Of a DNA stretch of 64,000 nucleotides, positions 16,887-25,888 are shown piece after piece. Position 1 is the first letter of the stretch; each line of letters starts with the position of its first letter. Below the pieces are notes generated by a model. It worked only from the letters and a program-made list of their open reading frames with translations, was not told the DNA's origin and did not search any database. A program made the position numbers and the translations under genes. Source of the stretch: Limisphaera sp026417315 (lineage in GTDB: Bacteria; Verrucomicrobiota; Verrucomicrobiia; Limisphaerales; Limisphaeraceae); NCBI RefSeq assembly GCF_049537125.1, contig NZ_JBMVQY010000003.1, positions 1 through 64,000 on the forward strand, given 5' to 3'.

Positions 16887-19031
16887 TCACACGATCTCCA
16901 GGGGACACCGCGGGAGGGCGTCAAGAAAGGCTTGGCCATAGCGCTTGGTCAGAATCCGATTGTCCAGCACCACCACGATCCCGGTGTCGGTCTTGGTCCG
17001 GATGAGACGGCCCACTCCCTGGCGAAATTTCAAAATGGCCTCCGGCAGCGAGAACTCCTGAAAGGCGTTGCCGCCGCGGGCTTCGATGGCTTCGATGCGC
17101 GCCTCGATCAACGGATGATCCGGCACGGCAAAAGGCAGACGGGTAATGATCACGTTGCTGAGGGCTTCCCCCGGAACATCCACGCCCTGCCAGAAACTGT
17201 CCGTGCCAAAGAGGACCGAGTCCACGTCTTCCTTGAACTTCTCCAGCAGCACGGACCGCGGCGCACCGGTGCCCTGTACGAAGCAGGTAATGCCCAGTGC
17301 CTCCAGCCGGGGTCGGAGCGCGGCGGCCACTTCCTGCATGAGTCGTGCGTTGGTGAACAGGATGAAGGCCTTGCCATGTGTCAGCCGGACGAAATGTTCG
17401 ATCCAGTGTTCGAGGGCCGGTCGATACGCGGGATCGCGCGGGTCCGGCATCTTGCCCACGACGTACACCTTCATCTGCCGCGCGTAATCGAAGGGGGTGC
17501 CCACCTGGAGTTGAAGCGCGGATTCTCCGCCGACCCGTTTGGCGAAGTAATCCAGACCCCGGGCCGGGGGGCGCCCTGGAGTGCGCCGCTCGGGCGTCGC
17601 GTTTCCTGCCGGTGCGGGCTCCGGGTCGTCGACCCGGCGGGTGGCGAGCGTGGCACTGGTCATGATGATGCTGGTGCCGCTCTCGAACAGGCGCGCGCGC
17701 AGGTAATCGGCCACCTCCACGGGGGCCGCATTGAGGGTCAGATTCTGTTGTGTCTTTCCGGCGCGTTCCACCCAGTACACGTAATGCTCCGCGCTCTGGT
17801 TCAAAAAGGCTGCCACGGCCTCTCGCAGCTCGCCCAGGCGCCGATTGCACTCGGCCAGTTCCTCGCCGATCTCCCGATCCTCGCTGGTCTTGATCAGGTC
17901 GCTGAGCGCCTCCCGCAGTCGTTGCAACGGCCCGGTCAGCAAATCGGGCACGAAGTCGGGCTGGCGGATGCGCAGCTCCGTCCAGTTCCGCACCGAAGGG
18001 CCGGCCCCGGTTTCTTCTTCGGGGCTGCCCTCGCCGGGCCGGGCGACCCGCGCCAGGGTTTCGCACGCCGCTTCCAGCTGCTCGAAAAACGCGTCGGCCG
18101 CCTTGAGCGCGTCGGCCACGAGCGCAACGGCGGCGCCCTTGCGCAGCGTCGCCAACAGACCTTTCTGCGTCCGCGGGTTCCACAGTCGCTGCAGCGTGTA
18201 ACGCACCTGGGCGTGAGAAAGACTCAGTCCGATGTGCCGGGCCGCCACGTTCTCGACCGTGTGGGCCTCGTCCAGAATGACAAAGTCATTCTTGAACAGC
18301 ACGCCGCCCTCCGGTGGCTCCTCATCCCAGCCGCCCAGCAGCGTGAACAGGAGGGTGTGGTTCAGCACCAGCACATCCGAGGAAAGCATGCGCTGCCGCG
18401 CTCGCTGGTAAAAACACGCGCCATGCAGCTTGGCGAACTCGGAGTGCGGCCCGCAGAGCTTCGGGGCACACAGCCCGCGCTCGGAGCACACCTGGTCCCA
18501 GACCTTCGGATCCGGCTGGGGATCCAGATCGGAAAGGCTGCCATCCTCGGTGCGCTGGGCCCACGCGTACAAGCGTTCCAGTTCGGCCTGCTCGGGGGAG
18601 GTGAAGAGGGCCTGGGCCTGTTCGCGGGCCTTGTGCAGGCGACGCGTGCACAGGTAATTGGCCCGGCCCTTCAGCATGGTGTAGGTGAATTTCACCGGCA
18701 GGATCCGTTCCAGCAGGGGCAGGTCTTTCTGGATCAACTGCTCCTGCAAATTGATGGTATGGGTGGACACGATGGCCCGCTTGCGCTGCGCCACCGCGTG
18801 GAGAATGGCCGGGATGAGGTAGGCCAGGCTTTTGCCCACGCCCGTCCCCGCCTCCACAATCAGGCTCTGCCCGTTGACCAGTGCGCGCGCCACCGCCACC
18901 GCCATGGCCTGTTGCTGGGGCCGATACTCGAAGTTCCGCGCCCGCGCCAGCAGGCCATGTGGCGAGAAGAACGTCTCCACCTGCGACACCAGGTCATTGC
19001 CCGCAGGCTGCGGATCGAGAACGGAAATCAT
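16887..19031 (-). CDS. dinG: DinG-type ATP-dependent DNA helicase (XPD-like superfamily 2)
   Basis: A 714-residue 5'-3' DNA helicase probably involved in repair or R-loop/replication conflict removal. The ATG at 19031 is followed by the usual Q-motif region (FEYRPQQQAM). Walker A is AGTGVGKS at residues 61-68 and motif Ia is VSTHTINLQEQL. The iron-sulfur domain cysteines lie between the Walker motifs (NYLCTRR, QVCSERGLC, APKLCGPH, GACFYQRAR), followed by LVLNHTLLF and motif II DEAH in FVILDEAHTVEN. C-terminal motifs are MTSATLA, FILFTNARLMQEV, DSFWQGVDVPGE, and the motif VI region KFRQGVGRLIR. There is no exonuclease domain fused at the N-terminus, unlike some Gram-positive DinG. It lies 58 bases downstream of lpxD on the same strand. 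No LexA-like box was seen immediately upstream. Confidence 0.93.
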   Translation of the reverse strand: MISVLDPQPAGNDLVSQVETFFSPHGLLARARNFEYRPQQQAMAVAVARALVNGQSLIVEAGTGVGKSLAYLIPAILHAVAQRKRAIVSTHTINLQEQLIQKDLPLLERILPVKFTYTMLKGRANYLCTRRLHKAREQAQALFTSPEQAELERLYAWAQRTEDGSLSDLDPQPDPKVWDQVCSERGLCAPKLCGPHSEFAKLHGACFYQRARQRMLSSDVLVLNHTLLFTLLGGWDEEPPEGGVLFKNDFVILDEAHTVENVAARHIGLSLSHAQVRYTLQRLWNPRTQKGLLATLRKGAAVALVADALKAADAFFEQLEAACETLARVARPGEGSPEEETGAGPSVRNWTELRIRQPDFVPDLLTGPLQRLREALSDLIKTSEDREIGEELAECNRRLGELREAVAAFLNQSAEHYVYWVERAGKTQQNLTLNAAPVEVADYLRARLFESGTSIIMTSATLATRRVDDPEPAPAGNATPERRTPGRPPARGLDYFAKRVGGESALQLQVGTPFDYARQMKVYVVGKMPDPRDPAYRPALEHWIEHFVRLTHGKAFILFTNARLMQEVAAALRPRLEALGITCFVQGTGAPRSVLLEKFKEDVDSVLFGTDSFWQGVDVPGEALSNVIITRLPFAVPDHPLIEARIEAIEARGGNAFQEFSLPEAILKFRQGVGRLIRTKTDTGIVVVLDNRILTKRYGQAFLDALPRCPLEIV

Positions 19032-19089
19032 GGGAGAAACCGAATCCGGGCAAGCATGGCGAGCCTCGGGTACAGGGCGGCCCCGGGGT

Positions 19090-20175
19090 TCACGACCCCT
19101 GCGGGCCCCCGGGGGTCGCGCCCGTTCCGGCCGAAGGGCCGCTCTCGGCCGTGACCCGGCCGCTTTGCAACGCCGCCAGTTGCTTTTCCAGCTCCGCCAC
19201 TCGTCGCAGCAGATCCGGCAACTGTTGCAGGGCCACGATCTGGCGCTTGGCCTGCCGATCCGGCTGAGCGGGAATGCCGAACCACTTCTGGTTGTCGGGA
19301 ATGTCGTGCATCACCCCGGATTTGGCCGCGACGCTCACTCGATCGCCGATTTTCAAGTGACCCGCCAGACCCACCTGGCCGGCCAGGACCACATAATTGC
19401 CCAACCGCGTGCTGCCGGCGATGCCCGTCTGCGCCACGATCAAACACCGCTCCCCGATGCTCACGTTGTGGGCCACCTGCACCAGGTTGTCGATCTTCGT
19501 GCCGCGGCCGATCACCGTCGGGCCCAGCGCGCCGCGGTCCACGGTCACGTTGGCCCCGATTTCCACATCATCGCCAATGATCACATTGCCCACCTGCGGG
19601 ACTTTCAAGTGGACGGGGCCGTCCTGCACATACCCGAACCCGTCACTCCCGATCACACTGCCGGCGTGAATGCGCACGCGCGATCCCACCTGGGTCCGCG
19701 GATAGAGCGTGACATGGGGGAACAACCAGACCTCTTCTCCCAAAACGCAATTCTCCCCCACAAAGACCTGCGCCCAGAGGACACAGCGCGGCCCGATGAC
19801 CGCCCCGGCGCCGATGACGCATCCGGGCCCGATGTGCGCCGTCGAATCCACACGGGCACTCGGGTCCACCACGGCCGTGGGGTGAATCCCGGGGGCAAAC
19901 TGCGGCTCGGGGAAAAACAGGGGCAGCACCTTGGCAAACGCGATGCGGGCATTCCGGACCCGGATCAACGTTTTGGCCGACGTCACGGGGCGATCGACGA
20001 GGATCGCCGAGGCCCGACCCTGTTCCGCCCGGGCCAGAAACACTTCGTTTTCGGCAAAGGTCAAATCGCCCGGCTCGGCCCGATCCGCCGGGGCAAACCG
20101 GTGCAATACGACCGAACCGTCGCCAATGACCTCGCCACCCACATGACGCGCAATTTCAGCCGCCGTGAAAGGCAT
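19090..20175 (-). CDS. lpxD: UDP-3-O-acylglucosamine N-acyltransferase
   Basis: The third step of lipid A biosynthesis: transfer of a 3-hydroxyacyl chain from ACP to the 2-amino group of UDP-3-O-acyl-glucosamine. The ATG at 20175 gives 361 residues starting MPFTAAEIARHVGGEVIGDG, the usual uridine-binding N-terminal domain; the upstream extension is not LpxD-like. A left-handed beta-helix of hexapeptide repeats runs from about residue 95 to 290 (for example IHPTAVVDPSARVDSTAHIG). The catalytic histidine is in LVQVAHNVSIG, and the segment SDGFGYVQDG is typical. The C-terminal helix (QQLPDLLRRVAELEKQLAALQ) is coiled-coil-like, with a variable tail. It is downstream of glcD and upstream of dinG, with no other lpx genes nearby. 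Its presence indicates an LPS-containing outer membrane. Confidence 0.96.
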   Translation of the reverse strand: MPFTAAEIARHVGGEVIGDGSVVLHRFAPADRAEPGDLTFAENEVFLARAEQGRASAILVDRPVTSAKTLIRVRNARIAFAKVLPLFFPEPQFAPGIHPTAVVDPSARVDSTAHIGPGCVIGAGAVIGPRCVLWAQVFVGENCVLGEEVWLFPHVTLYPRTQVGSRVRIHAGSVIGSDGFGYVQDGPVHLKVPQVGNVIIGDDVEIGANVTVDRGALGPTVIGRGTKIDNLVQVAHNVSIGERCLIVAQTGIAGSTRLGNYVVLAGQVGLAGHLKIGDRVSVAAKSGVMHDIPDNQKWFGIPAQPDRQAKRQIVALQQLPDLLRRVAELEKQLAALQSGRVTAESGPSAGTGATPGGPQGS

Positions 20176-20274
20176 AGGAAACCGTCCCGGATCCGTGCAC
20201 GCTCCGGGCCGGTGGCAGACTATGAAGAACTCCGGCCACGAATTCAATGCGAAGTTCGGCCACTGCGGGCCCGT

Positions 20275-20303
20275 CAGGGTGCCCCTCACCAGGGCACACC
20301 CTG
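20275..20303 (-). terminator. hairpin between glcD and lpxD, possible terminator
   Basis: An inverted repeat CAGGGTGCCC / GGGCACACCCTG with a 7-base loop and a two-base bulge, 33 bases past the glcD stop. No T-tract follows on either strand, so intrinsic termination is uncertain. Confidence 0.35.
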
Positions 20304-20335
20304 GCCGGTACCCGGGCCCGAGCCCCGGCACCGGA

Positions 20336-21718
20336 TCAGTCGAACATTTTGCCGGGATTCAAAATCCCCTGCGGATCCAGCACGCGCCGAATCTCTCGCA
20401 GCACCCGCATTTGCACGGCGCCGGCCTGCATCGGTAGAAACGGCTTTTTCGCCAGCCCCACACCGTGTTCTCCCGTGATCGTGCCGCCCAGGCGAACCGC
20501 CTCCTCGAAAATCTCCCGGGCCGCCGCTTCCACCCGGTGCATCTCCTCGGCATTCCGTTCGTCCGTCAGAAAGGTCGGATGCAGGTTCCCATCGCCCATG
20601 TGGCCGAAGGTGCCGATGCGCAACTGATATTTCCGGGCCACCGCCTGGATGAACCGCACCATGCGGGCCAATTCGCTGCGTGGCACCGTGGCATCCTCGA
20701 GAATGGTGGTGGGCGACACCCGGGCCAGGGCGGAAAAGGCGTTGCGCCGCGCCGCTGCCAGGCGCAGGGCCTCCGCGTTGTCCCGGGCTACGCGGACCTC
20801 GCGTGCCCCGTTGCGTCGCGCGATCTCCGCCATTCGAGCGGCCTCCTCCTCGACAGCCGCCGGATGCCCGTCTGTCTCCATCAACAACAACGCCTCGCAG
20901 TCCAAGGGCAGGCCCACATGCGCATAAGCTTCCACGCAGTGGATGGTGGTGCGATCCAGGAATTCCAGGGTGCAGGGAATGATCTGTGCTGCGATGATGT
21001 CGGACACCGTCTGAGCCGCGGCCTCCATTTGGTCGTACGTGGCCAGCAGGGTCTTCTTGGCCGGGGGCTGCGGGATCAGCCGCAGTAACACTTTGGTGAT
21101 CACGCCCAACGTCCCCTCGGAACCGATGAACAGATCCTTGAGCGAATACCCGGCCACGTCCTTGACGCACTTGTTGCCGGTGAAAAACACCTCACCGTCC
21201 GGCAGCACAATCTCCAAACCCATCACGTAGTTCCGCGTGATTCCATATTTCAGGCCGCGCAGGCCGCCGGAGTTCTCCGCCACGTTACCGCCAATGGTCG
21301 AAATCTTCATCGAGCCGGGATCCGGCGGATAAAACAACCCGGCCGCAGCGGCGGCGTCGGCGATGGCTTGCGTGGTGGCGCCCGCCTCCGCCAGCAGGGT
21401 GAGGTTGGCACGGTCCAGTTCCAGGATGCGATCCATCTTGGCCAGGCACAGGACAATACAGTCCGGGACCGGCACGCTGCCGCCGCTGAGCCCGGTGCCG
21501 GAGCCGCGCGTGACCACGGGCGTCCGCGTTCGCTGGGCCAGCTTGAGAATGGCCGCCACCTGTTCCGTCTGCCGGGGGAAGACCACGCAACCGGGCATTT
21601 GCTGCAATGCCGCCGTGCCGTCAAAAGAGTACGGAATGAGGTCCTCCGGGGCGGTGAGCAGCTGATCCGGCCCGACGATTTCGCGCAACGCGCTCAGCAC
21701 CTCTTGTGGCATGCCCAT
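20336..21718 (-). CDS. glcD: FAD-linked oxidase GlcD-like (glycolate/D-lactate dehydrogenase subunit)
   Basis: A flavoprotein of the VAO/GlcD family that oxidises 2-hydroxyacids such as glycolate or D-lactate. It is 460 residues from the ATG at 21718 (MGMPQEVLSALREIVG); an ATG at 21712 is equally possible and an upstream extension to 21775 less so. The FAD-binding PCMH-type domain shows VVTRGSGTGLSGGSVP, ENSGGLRGLKYGITRNYV and DLFIGSEGTLGVIT. The C-terminal cap domain ends with the family motifs FGHMGDGNLHPTFL and TITGEHGVGLAKKPFL, then LDPQGILNPGKMF. GlcE and GlcF partners are absent next door, so it either acts alone, as some D-lactate dehydrogenases do, or has partners elsewhere. The neighbours lpxD and dinG are functionally unrelated. 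Confidence 0.93.
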   Translation of the reverse strand: MGMPQEVLSALREIVGPDQLLTAPEDLIPYSFDGTAALQQMPGCVVFPRQTEQVAAILKLAQRTRTPVVTRGSGTGLSGGSVPVPDCIVLCLAKMDRILELDRANLTLLAEAGATTQAIADAAAAAGLFYPPDPGSMKISTIGGNVAENSGGLRGLKYGITRNYVMGLEIVLPDGEVFFTGNKCVKDVAGYSLKDLFIGSEGTLGVITKVLLRLIPQPPAKKTLLATYDQMEAAAQTVSDIIAAQIIPCTLEFLDRTTIHCVEAYAHVGLPLDCEALLLMETDGHPAAVEEEAARMAEIARRNGAREVRVARDNAEALRLAAARRNAFSALARVSPTTILEDATVPRSELARMVRFIQAVARKYQLRIGTFGHMGDGNLHPTFLTDERNAEEMHRVEAAAREIFEEAVRLGGTITGEHGVGLAKKPFLPMQAGAVQMRVLREIRRVLDPQGILNPGKMFD

Positions 21719-22169
21719 ACAACAACGCGCGCCAGCATCGGTCAAAGCCGTTTCCACGGCAAGCGACCGTTGCACGACGCGTCAAGACCGGCCCATCGGA
21801 TGAGGCCCGCCGTTCTCGGTTCTCCTCCCTGCGTGCGGTCGTCGGCCGCTTCGACACAACCGGTCCGGTCGGCCATGACGCTGAAGCGTTGAGCCCATCG
21901 CATGCCGGAGATTTCGGGGAGCATGAGAAGATCACTGGCACTGACCCTGAGTGGCCCAGGCGCGCAGTCCACATCCAAACCGTCCCGACCGCGCCGCAGC
22001 GCTCTGAAACCGTCGCAGCCGTTCCGCTGGATTTTGAAGTGGTGTCGGCCGCCGCGTCCCCGTTCAATAAACCGCGGGGCGAGCCCTGTCAGCGGCCCCG
22101 GTCGCGAAGCCGCGGCCGGGTCGGGACGGATGCGTCCCCCACTCAATCCACGGACAGACAAGGAAGCGT
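21719..22169. other. 451-base divergent spacer
   Basis: This lies between glcD (minus) and the esterase gene (plus) and should contain both promoters. No gene or RNA was recognised. The last bases before the esterase ATG contain AAGGAAG, a plausible ribosome-binding site. Confidence 0.5.
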
Positions 22170-23039
22170 ATGAAAAGATTCTGGATCGCGTCGCTCGGTT
22201 TGGCGGCCTGCGCCCTGACCGCTCAGGAAAAGGTGATTCCCCTCTACGACGGTCCGGCACCCGGATCGGAAGACTGGACCCACTCCGAACGGGAAAGCGT
22301 CTCCAACCTCTGGAACACGCGCGTCGTTTTCAATGTGTCGCGTCCGACGCTCACCTGGTTTGCGCCCGACCGGGCCAGGGCCAACGGCACGGCGGTCATC
22401 ATCTGCCCCGGCGGTGCGTTCTTTGCCCTGTCCATCGACAGCGAGGGCCGCGACGTGGCACGCTGGCTGGCCGAGCGCGGCGTGCACGCCTTTGTCCTGA
22501 AGTATCGCCTCGTCAAATGCGAAACCGACGACCCCACCCGGGAAGTCATGACACGAGGACCGCTGGATGCCGTCGTGGCGCCGGTGGTGAAGCTGGCCAT
22601 GGCCGACGGACTGGCCGCGGTGCGGCACGTGCGAGAGCGCGCCGCCGAATACGGCGTAAACCCGCGGCGCATCGGCATCCTGGGGTTCTCGGCCGGCGGC
22701 ACGGTGGCCGCCTCGGTCGCTTACAACTACGACCCCGGCAGCCGACCCGACTTCGTCGCGCCCATCTACCTGGCCTATCACTGGACCATCAAGGACCGGG
22801 GCGTGCCTACCGACGCCCCGCCCATGTTCATCGTGGCGGCCTCGGACGATCAACTCCGGCTGGCCCCGCACAGCGTGGAGCTCTACCAGGATTGGACCCG
22901 CGCCGGTCATTCGGCCGAACTCCATTTGTACGCCCGTGGCGGTCACGGATTCGGCATGCGCCGCCAGAACCTGCCCAGCGATCGCTGGATCGAACGATTT
23001 GCGGATTGGCTGGACATGAACGGCTGGATGCGTCCCTGA
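22170..23039 (+). CDS. exported alpha/beta-hydrolase, BD-FAE/acetyl-xylan-esterase-like
   Basis: A 289-residue secreted serine hydrolase probably deacetylating or de-esterifying plant polysaccharides. The ATG at 22170 has an AAGGAAG site just upstream. The signal peptide MKRFWIASLGLAACALTAQ has a probable cleavage near residue 18-19. The oxyanion-hole segment is IICPGGAFFALS (residues 77-88). The nucleophile is S174 in LGFSAGG. The acid is probably D226 or D227 (VAASDDQLR) and the base H259 in RGGHGFGM. The overall pattern (N-terminal extension before the core, GxSxGG elbow) matches the bacterial esterases often found with xylanases. No glycoside hydrolase is adjacent; the closest is the GH99-like gene at 44648. 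Confidence 0.85.
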   Translation: MKRFWIASLGLAACALTAQEKVIPLYDGPAPGSEDWTHSERESVSNLWNTRVVFNVSRPTLTWFAPDRARANGTAVIICPGGAFFALSIDSEGRDVARWLAERGVHAFVLKYRLVKCETDDPTREVMTRGPLDAVVAPVVKLAMADGLAAVRHVRERAAEYGVNPRRIGILGFSAGGTVAASVAYNYDPGSRPDFVAPIYLAYHWTIKDRGVPTDAPPMFIVAASDDQLRLAPHSVELYQDWTRAGHSAELHLYARGGHGFGMRRQNLPSDRWIERFADWLDMNGWMRP

Positions 23040-23260
23040 CGTGCCGATGGTCGGACAGCTCATCCGGCAACCCTTGGGCACCTGCCCGGGAACCACGCCC
23101 GGTACTTCGGTTTGTCGGGCTGCGCGGCAATCGAGTCCCGCCCCACGCCCAGGGAGCGTGCATCGCCTCGATCCGAGCGGCCATGCGTCAGGATGGAGAT
23201 GAAACCCCGGCGGCTCCACCCGACGCAGACGGAGGGACAAACCTCCTGCGCGATCGTCGC

Positions 23261-24112
23261 TCAGGCAGTCTCGACCGCTTCCCTGCGCAGGGCGTCGGGC
23301 ACGGGTAGCCGACGCAGGTAGCGGATCTGAAACACGTCGGGAGAGTCGCCGGGGTCCACGGAAGCTTCCAACAGGGCCGCCTGCTGCAAAATCGGCCACG
23401 CCACGGCATCCCGCCGCAGGCACGCCACCGGCCATTGCCGACCCCTCGGCCGGGAGTCGGTCGTGTCCGAAAGTGGCTCGAGTTCCGCCACCAGGTCGGC
23501 CACGGTGCGATGCCCGATGTTGACCAGCCAGGCCAGGATCTGCTCGCGCGGATAGCGGAAGATCTCGGGATGCAAAAAGAGCAACTCTCGGGGCAACACG
23601 CGCAGCGCATACGCACCGGCCGTCCACCAGTCCGGACGCAGACTGGGGAATTCGCGAACCGTCAAGAGTTTCCGCAGCGCCCCGTCCAGGAGCGGTACCA
23701 ACGACCGCAAAAGCTTCGCCTCGACAAAATCGAGCCGCCCGGCGCGGTTGAAGCGATGCGAGATTTTGATCCGCCCGCGCTGGCCGCGGAACTCACCCTC
23801 GTAACAGACCGAAAGGATCACGTGATCGTACACGGACTGCACCTGCATCCAGCATCCCGCGGCGTAGCCCGCATAGTCGCGCTTGCTGGCGTCGGGGGGC
23901 GCGGGATGCGACCGCACAAAGGCCTCGATTTGTGCCAGGCGGACAAAATAACTGCTGTTGGGGGCAAACCCGTGCGCCCGGAGGAACTCGGCGAACTGAC
24001 GAATCTGCGCCATTTGGAGGCCCGGTCCGGTCCGCAGCGCGGCCTCGAGGGCTTCCAGCTGCTGGCGGGCTAGCCGCCGCGCTTCCTTGGTTGGAGTCTG
24101 TGCAGGTGTCAC
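23261..24112 (-). CDS. hypothetical protein
   Basis: I do not recognise this family. The frame from the GTG at 24112 gives 283 residues; another GTG lies at 24166 and the first ATG only at 24013, so the start is uncertain. The N-terminal part is helical and charged (KEARRLARQQLEALEAALR). The middle has a beta-rich segment (VYDHVILSVCYEGEFRGQRG) followed by SHRFNRAGRLDFVEAKLLRS. The C-terminal part contains LPRELLFLHPEIFRYPREQ and ILAWLVNIGHRTVADLV. No signal peptide, membrane helix or catalytic motif is obvious. It is predicted cytoplasmic. It is convergent with the esterase and divergent from the HNH gene. Amino-acid composition is protein-like and unlike the neighbouring shadow frames. Confidence 0.6.
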   Translation of the reverse strand: MTPAQTPTKEARRLARQQLEALEAALRTGPGLQMAQIRQFAEFLRAHGFAPNSSYFVRLAQIEAFVRSHPAPPDASKRDYAGYAAGCWMQVQSVYDHVILSVCYEGEFRGQRGRIKISHRFNRAGRLDFVEAKLLRSLVPLLDGALRKLLTVREFPSLRPDWWTAGAYALRVLPRELLFLHPEIFRYPREQILAWLVNIGHRTVADLVAELEPLSDTTDSRPRGRQWPVACLRRDAVAWPILQQAALLEASVDPGDSPDVFQIRYLRRLPVPDALRREAVETA

Positions 24113-24851
24113 GGTCTGATTGTCGGGGCGACTGCGCCTGGCTGTCCGGTGGCCGCAGCCTTTCACGCGTTGCGCCAGCCAGTTTGTCCACCGTTCCAGC
24201 CATCCGGACCGCCAGGCGCGTCGGTCGCTTCAAACCGAGTGCACTCTAGCGCACTCCACCAAGCCGCCAACTGTGCGTTTGGATGCACACCCGGAAAAAT
24301 TTGGAACCCGCCCAGCCTCCGCCTCGTGATCTCGAAGCCCGTCAAGAACGAGACCGTCGCATTCCGCAGTCCGGAAAGTGCTGCAACACATTGCAAACCA
24401 ATGTGTTAGATGCATTCCGTGTGAGGGGATCCCACACTCTGGATAAGACGGAGACTCCTGAGCGCAATGTCCGCGGCGATGAAAAGGCCTTCCGGATGCC
24501 GGAACGGGCAAGGTTGCGAGCCGAGAGGCCGTCAGGTGCCCCCGGGCCTGACCGCGCCGATCATGGAGCCTGCGCGGGTGGACAGGGTCCGCACCGCCGG
24601 AGGAGTGCCAACGCGGCCCGAGCCGCCCGGCCAGATCCTGCAGCCGATGCCAAGCACGGTCCCGGCCGCCACAGCGCCACATACCATGTCGGCCCGAGAC
24701 TCTGCCGCGCCCGCCGCAGCGCCCCGGTCCACGAAACCACGTCCCCCCAGGATCGCCGCTCCTGAGACGGGTCCAATGGAACAGAGGCCCCGAGTTTCAC
24801 GGTTGGCTCTCTTGGAAGGACGACCCGGGTGCAACGTGGTCCAGCGACACG
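24113..24851. other. 739-base divergent spacer
   Basis: The region between the hypothetical gene and the HNH gene. It includes a locally AT-richer patch (24350-24430) with the perfect inverted repeat annotated separately. The rest is GC-rich with no recognisable gene. Confidence 0.5.
24385..24407. promoter_or_regulatory. perfect inverted repeat AACACATTG-N5-CAATGTGTT
   Basis: Nine-base arms separated by CAAAC, lying in an AT-richer patch in the divergent spacer about 270 bases upstream of the minus-strand hypothetical gene. Its size and symmetry suit a dimeric repressor site. No regulator gene is adjacent, so the assignment is inference. Confidence 0.45.
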
Positions 24852-24880
24852 TTGACTTGACTTCCGCGGTCGTGTTAAGG
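24852..24880 (+). promoter_or_regulatory. candidate sigma-70-type promoter for the HNH gene
   Basis: TTGACT (24852-24857), a 17-base spacer and TTAAGG (24875-24880) precede the HNH start codon at 24902, which would leave a very short leader. A second TTGACT overlaps at 24857-24862. The -10 match is poor. Confidence 0.4.
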
Positions 24881-24901
24881 TGCACACGCCGTTAGGCAGG
24901 T

Positions 24902-25522
24902 ATGGCTTCGTTGTTGAACCAGCCCGTTCTGGTGTTGAATCGCCTCTGGCAGGCCGTCAATGTCTGTTCTGCGAGGCGGGCGCTGACGTTGCTTTTCCAG
25001 GGGCATGCCCAGGCGGTCCTCTGCCGCCCCGACGGCACCTACCAAACCTTCAACTTCAACGAATGGAGTGACTTTTCCCGCGCCGAGCCCGGTCCGGACA
25101 GCATCGCCACGGTCAGTTTCCGCATCCGGATTCCGCGGATCATCCTGGTCCTGTTCTTCGATCGCGTGCCGAAGAAGGAGGTCACCTTCACCCGCCACAA
25201 CATCTTCGAGCGCGACAAGAACACGTGCCAGTATTGCGGGCGGGTCTTTGACCGCAAGGACCTCAACCTGGACCACGTGATCCCCAAGGACCGGGGCGGG
25301 CCGACGACCTGGGAGAACATCGTCTGCTCCTGCATCGAGTGCAACACCCGCAAGGGCAATCGCACCCCCCAGGAAGCCGGCATGCGTCTGATCCGCAAGC
25401 CCAAGAAGCCCCGGTGGCGGCCGTTTCTGCACATCACGGTGGGGTTCCAGCACCACGACAGCTGGAAACACTTCATCGACCTCGCCTATTGGAACGTCGA
25501 GCTGGGCGAGGACAAGGACTAG
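24902..25522 (+). CDS. HNH endonuclease-domain protein
   Basis: A 206-residue protein with an N-terminal beta/helical region (VLVLNRLWQAVNVCSARRAL, residues 9-28) typical of the family of HNH proteins found as single copies in many bacteria. The nuclease domain covers about residues 98-155. Zinc cysteine pairs are CQYC (109-112) and CIEC (144-147). The catalytic histidine is in LNLDHVIPKDRGG (H125), and N139 lies in TWENIVC. The C-terminal tail is basic then acidic. The fold is certain, but the biological role is not: such proteins have been linked to DNA repair, restriction or mobile introns, and nothing next to it (no methyltransferase, no phage gene) decides the matter. The ATG at 24902 is supported by the upstream promoter-like boxes. 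Confidence 0.88.
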   Translation: MASLLNQPVLVLNRLWQAVNVCSARRALTLLFQGHAQAVLCRPDGTYQTFNFNEWSDFSRAEPGPDSIATVSFRIRIPRIILVLFFDRVPKKEVTFTRHNIFERDKNTCQYCGRVFDRKDLNLDHVIPKDRGGPTTWENIVCSCIECNTRKGNRTPQEAGMRLIRKPKKPRWRPFLHITVGFQHHDSWKHFIDLAYWNVELGEDKD

Positions 25523-25888
25523 CGTTCCGGCACTCCTTGCGCCGCTGATCCACGGGCGGACGAGGGCGCCGGAATCAATCGGGCAACCCCGCGGGGGAGC
25601 CGGCAGCTCGAGATTCGTCTTTCCGACGACTGCTGGTTCCTGTGCGGTGTTGAGAGCCAGACGCCCTCTGTCCGGAGAGTCGTGGGAGCAGGCGGCTCGA
25701 AAACGCCGTGTTGTGGCCGGGCCGCTCGGCAGACGAGTTGGAGACACTCAACCGGCCAGCCGCAAGGTTGCCAGCCTTTCCATTCACCCGATTGGGTGGG
25801 CTGAACGCGCCAGCTCGAACTTTTCCCGGACCACCACTTCGCGCGCTCGCGCCGCGCCGGCGGCGACGATCTCGATCCGGGGCCCGGA
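25523..25888. other. 366-base spacer between convergent genes
   Basis: Between the 3' ends of the HNH gene and the RelE-like gene. No gene or hairpin terminator was recognised. I looked for an antitoxin for the neighbouring toxin and saw none. Confidence 0.5.
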
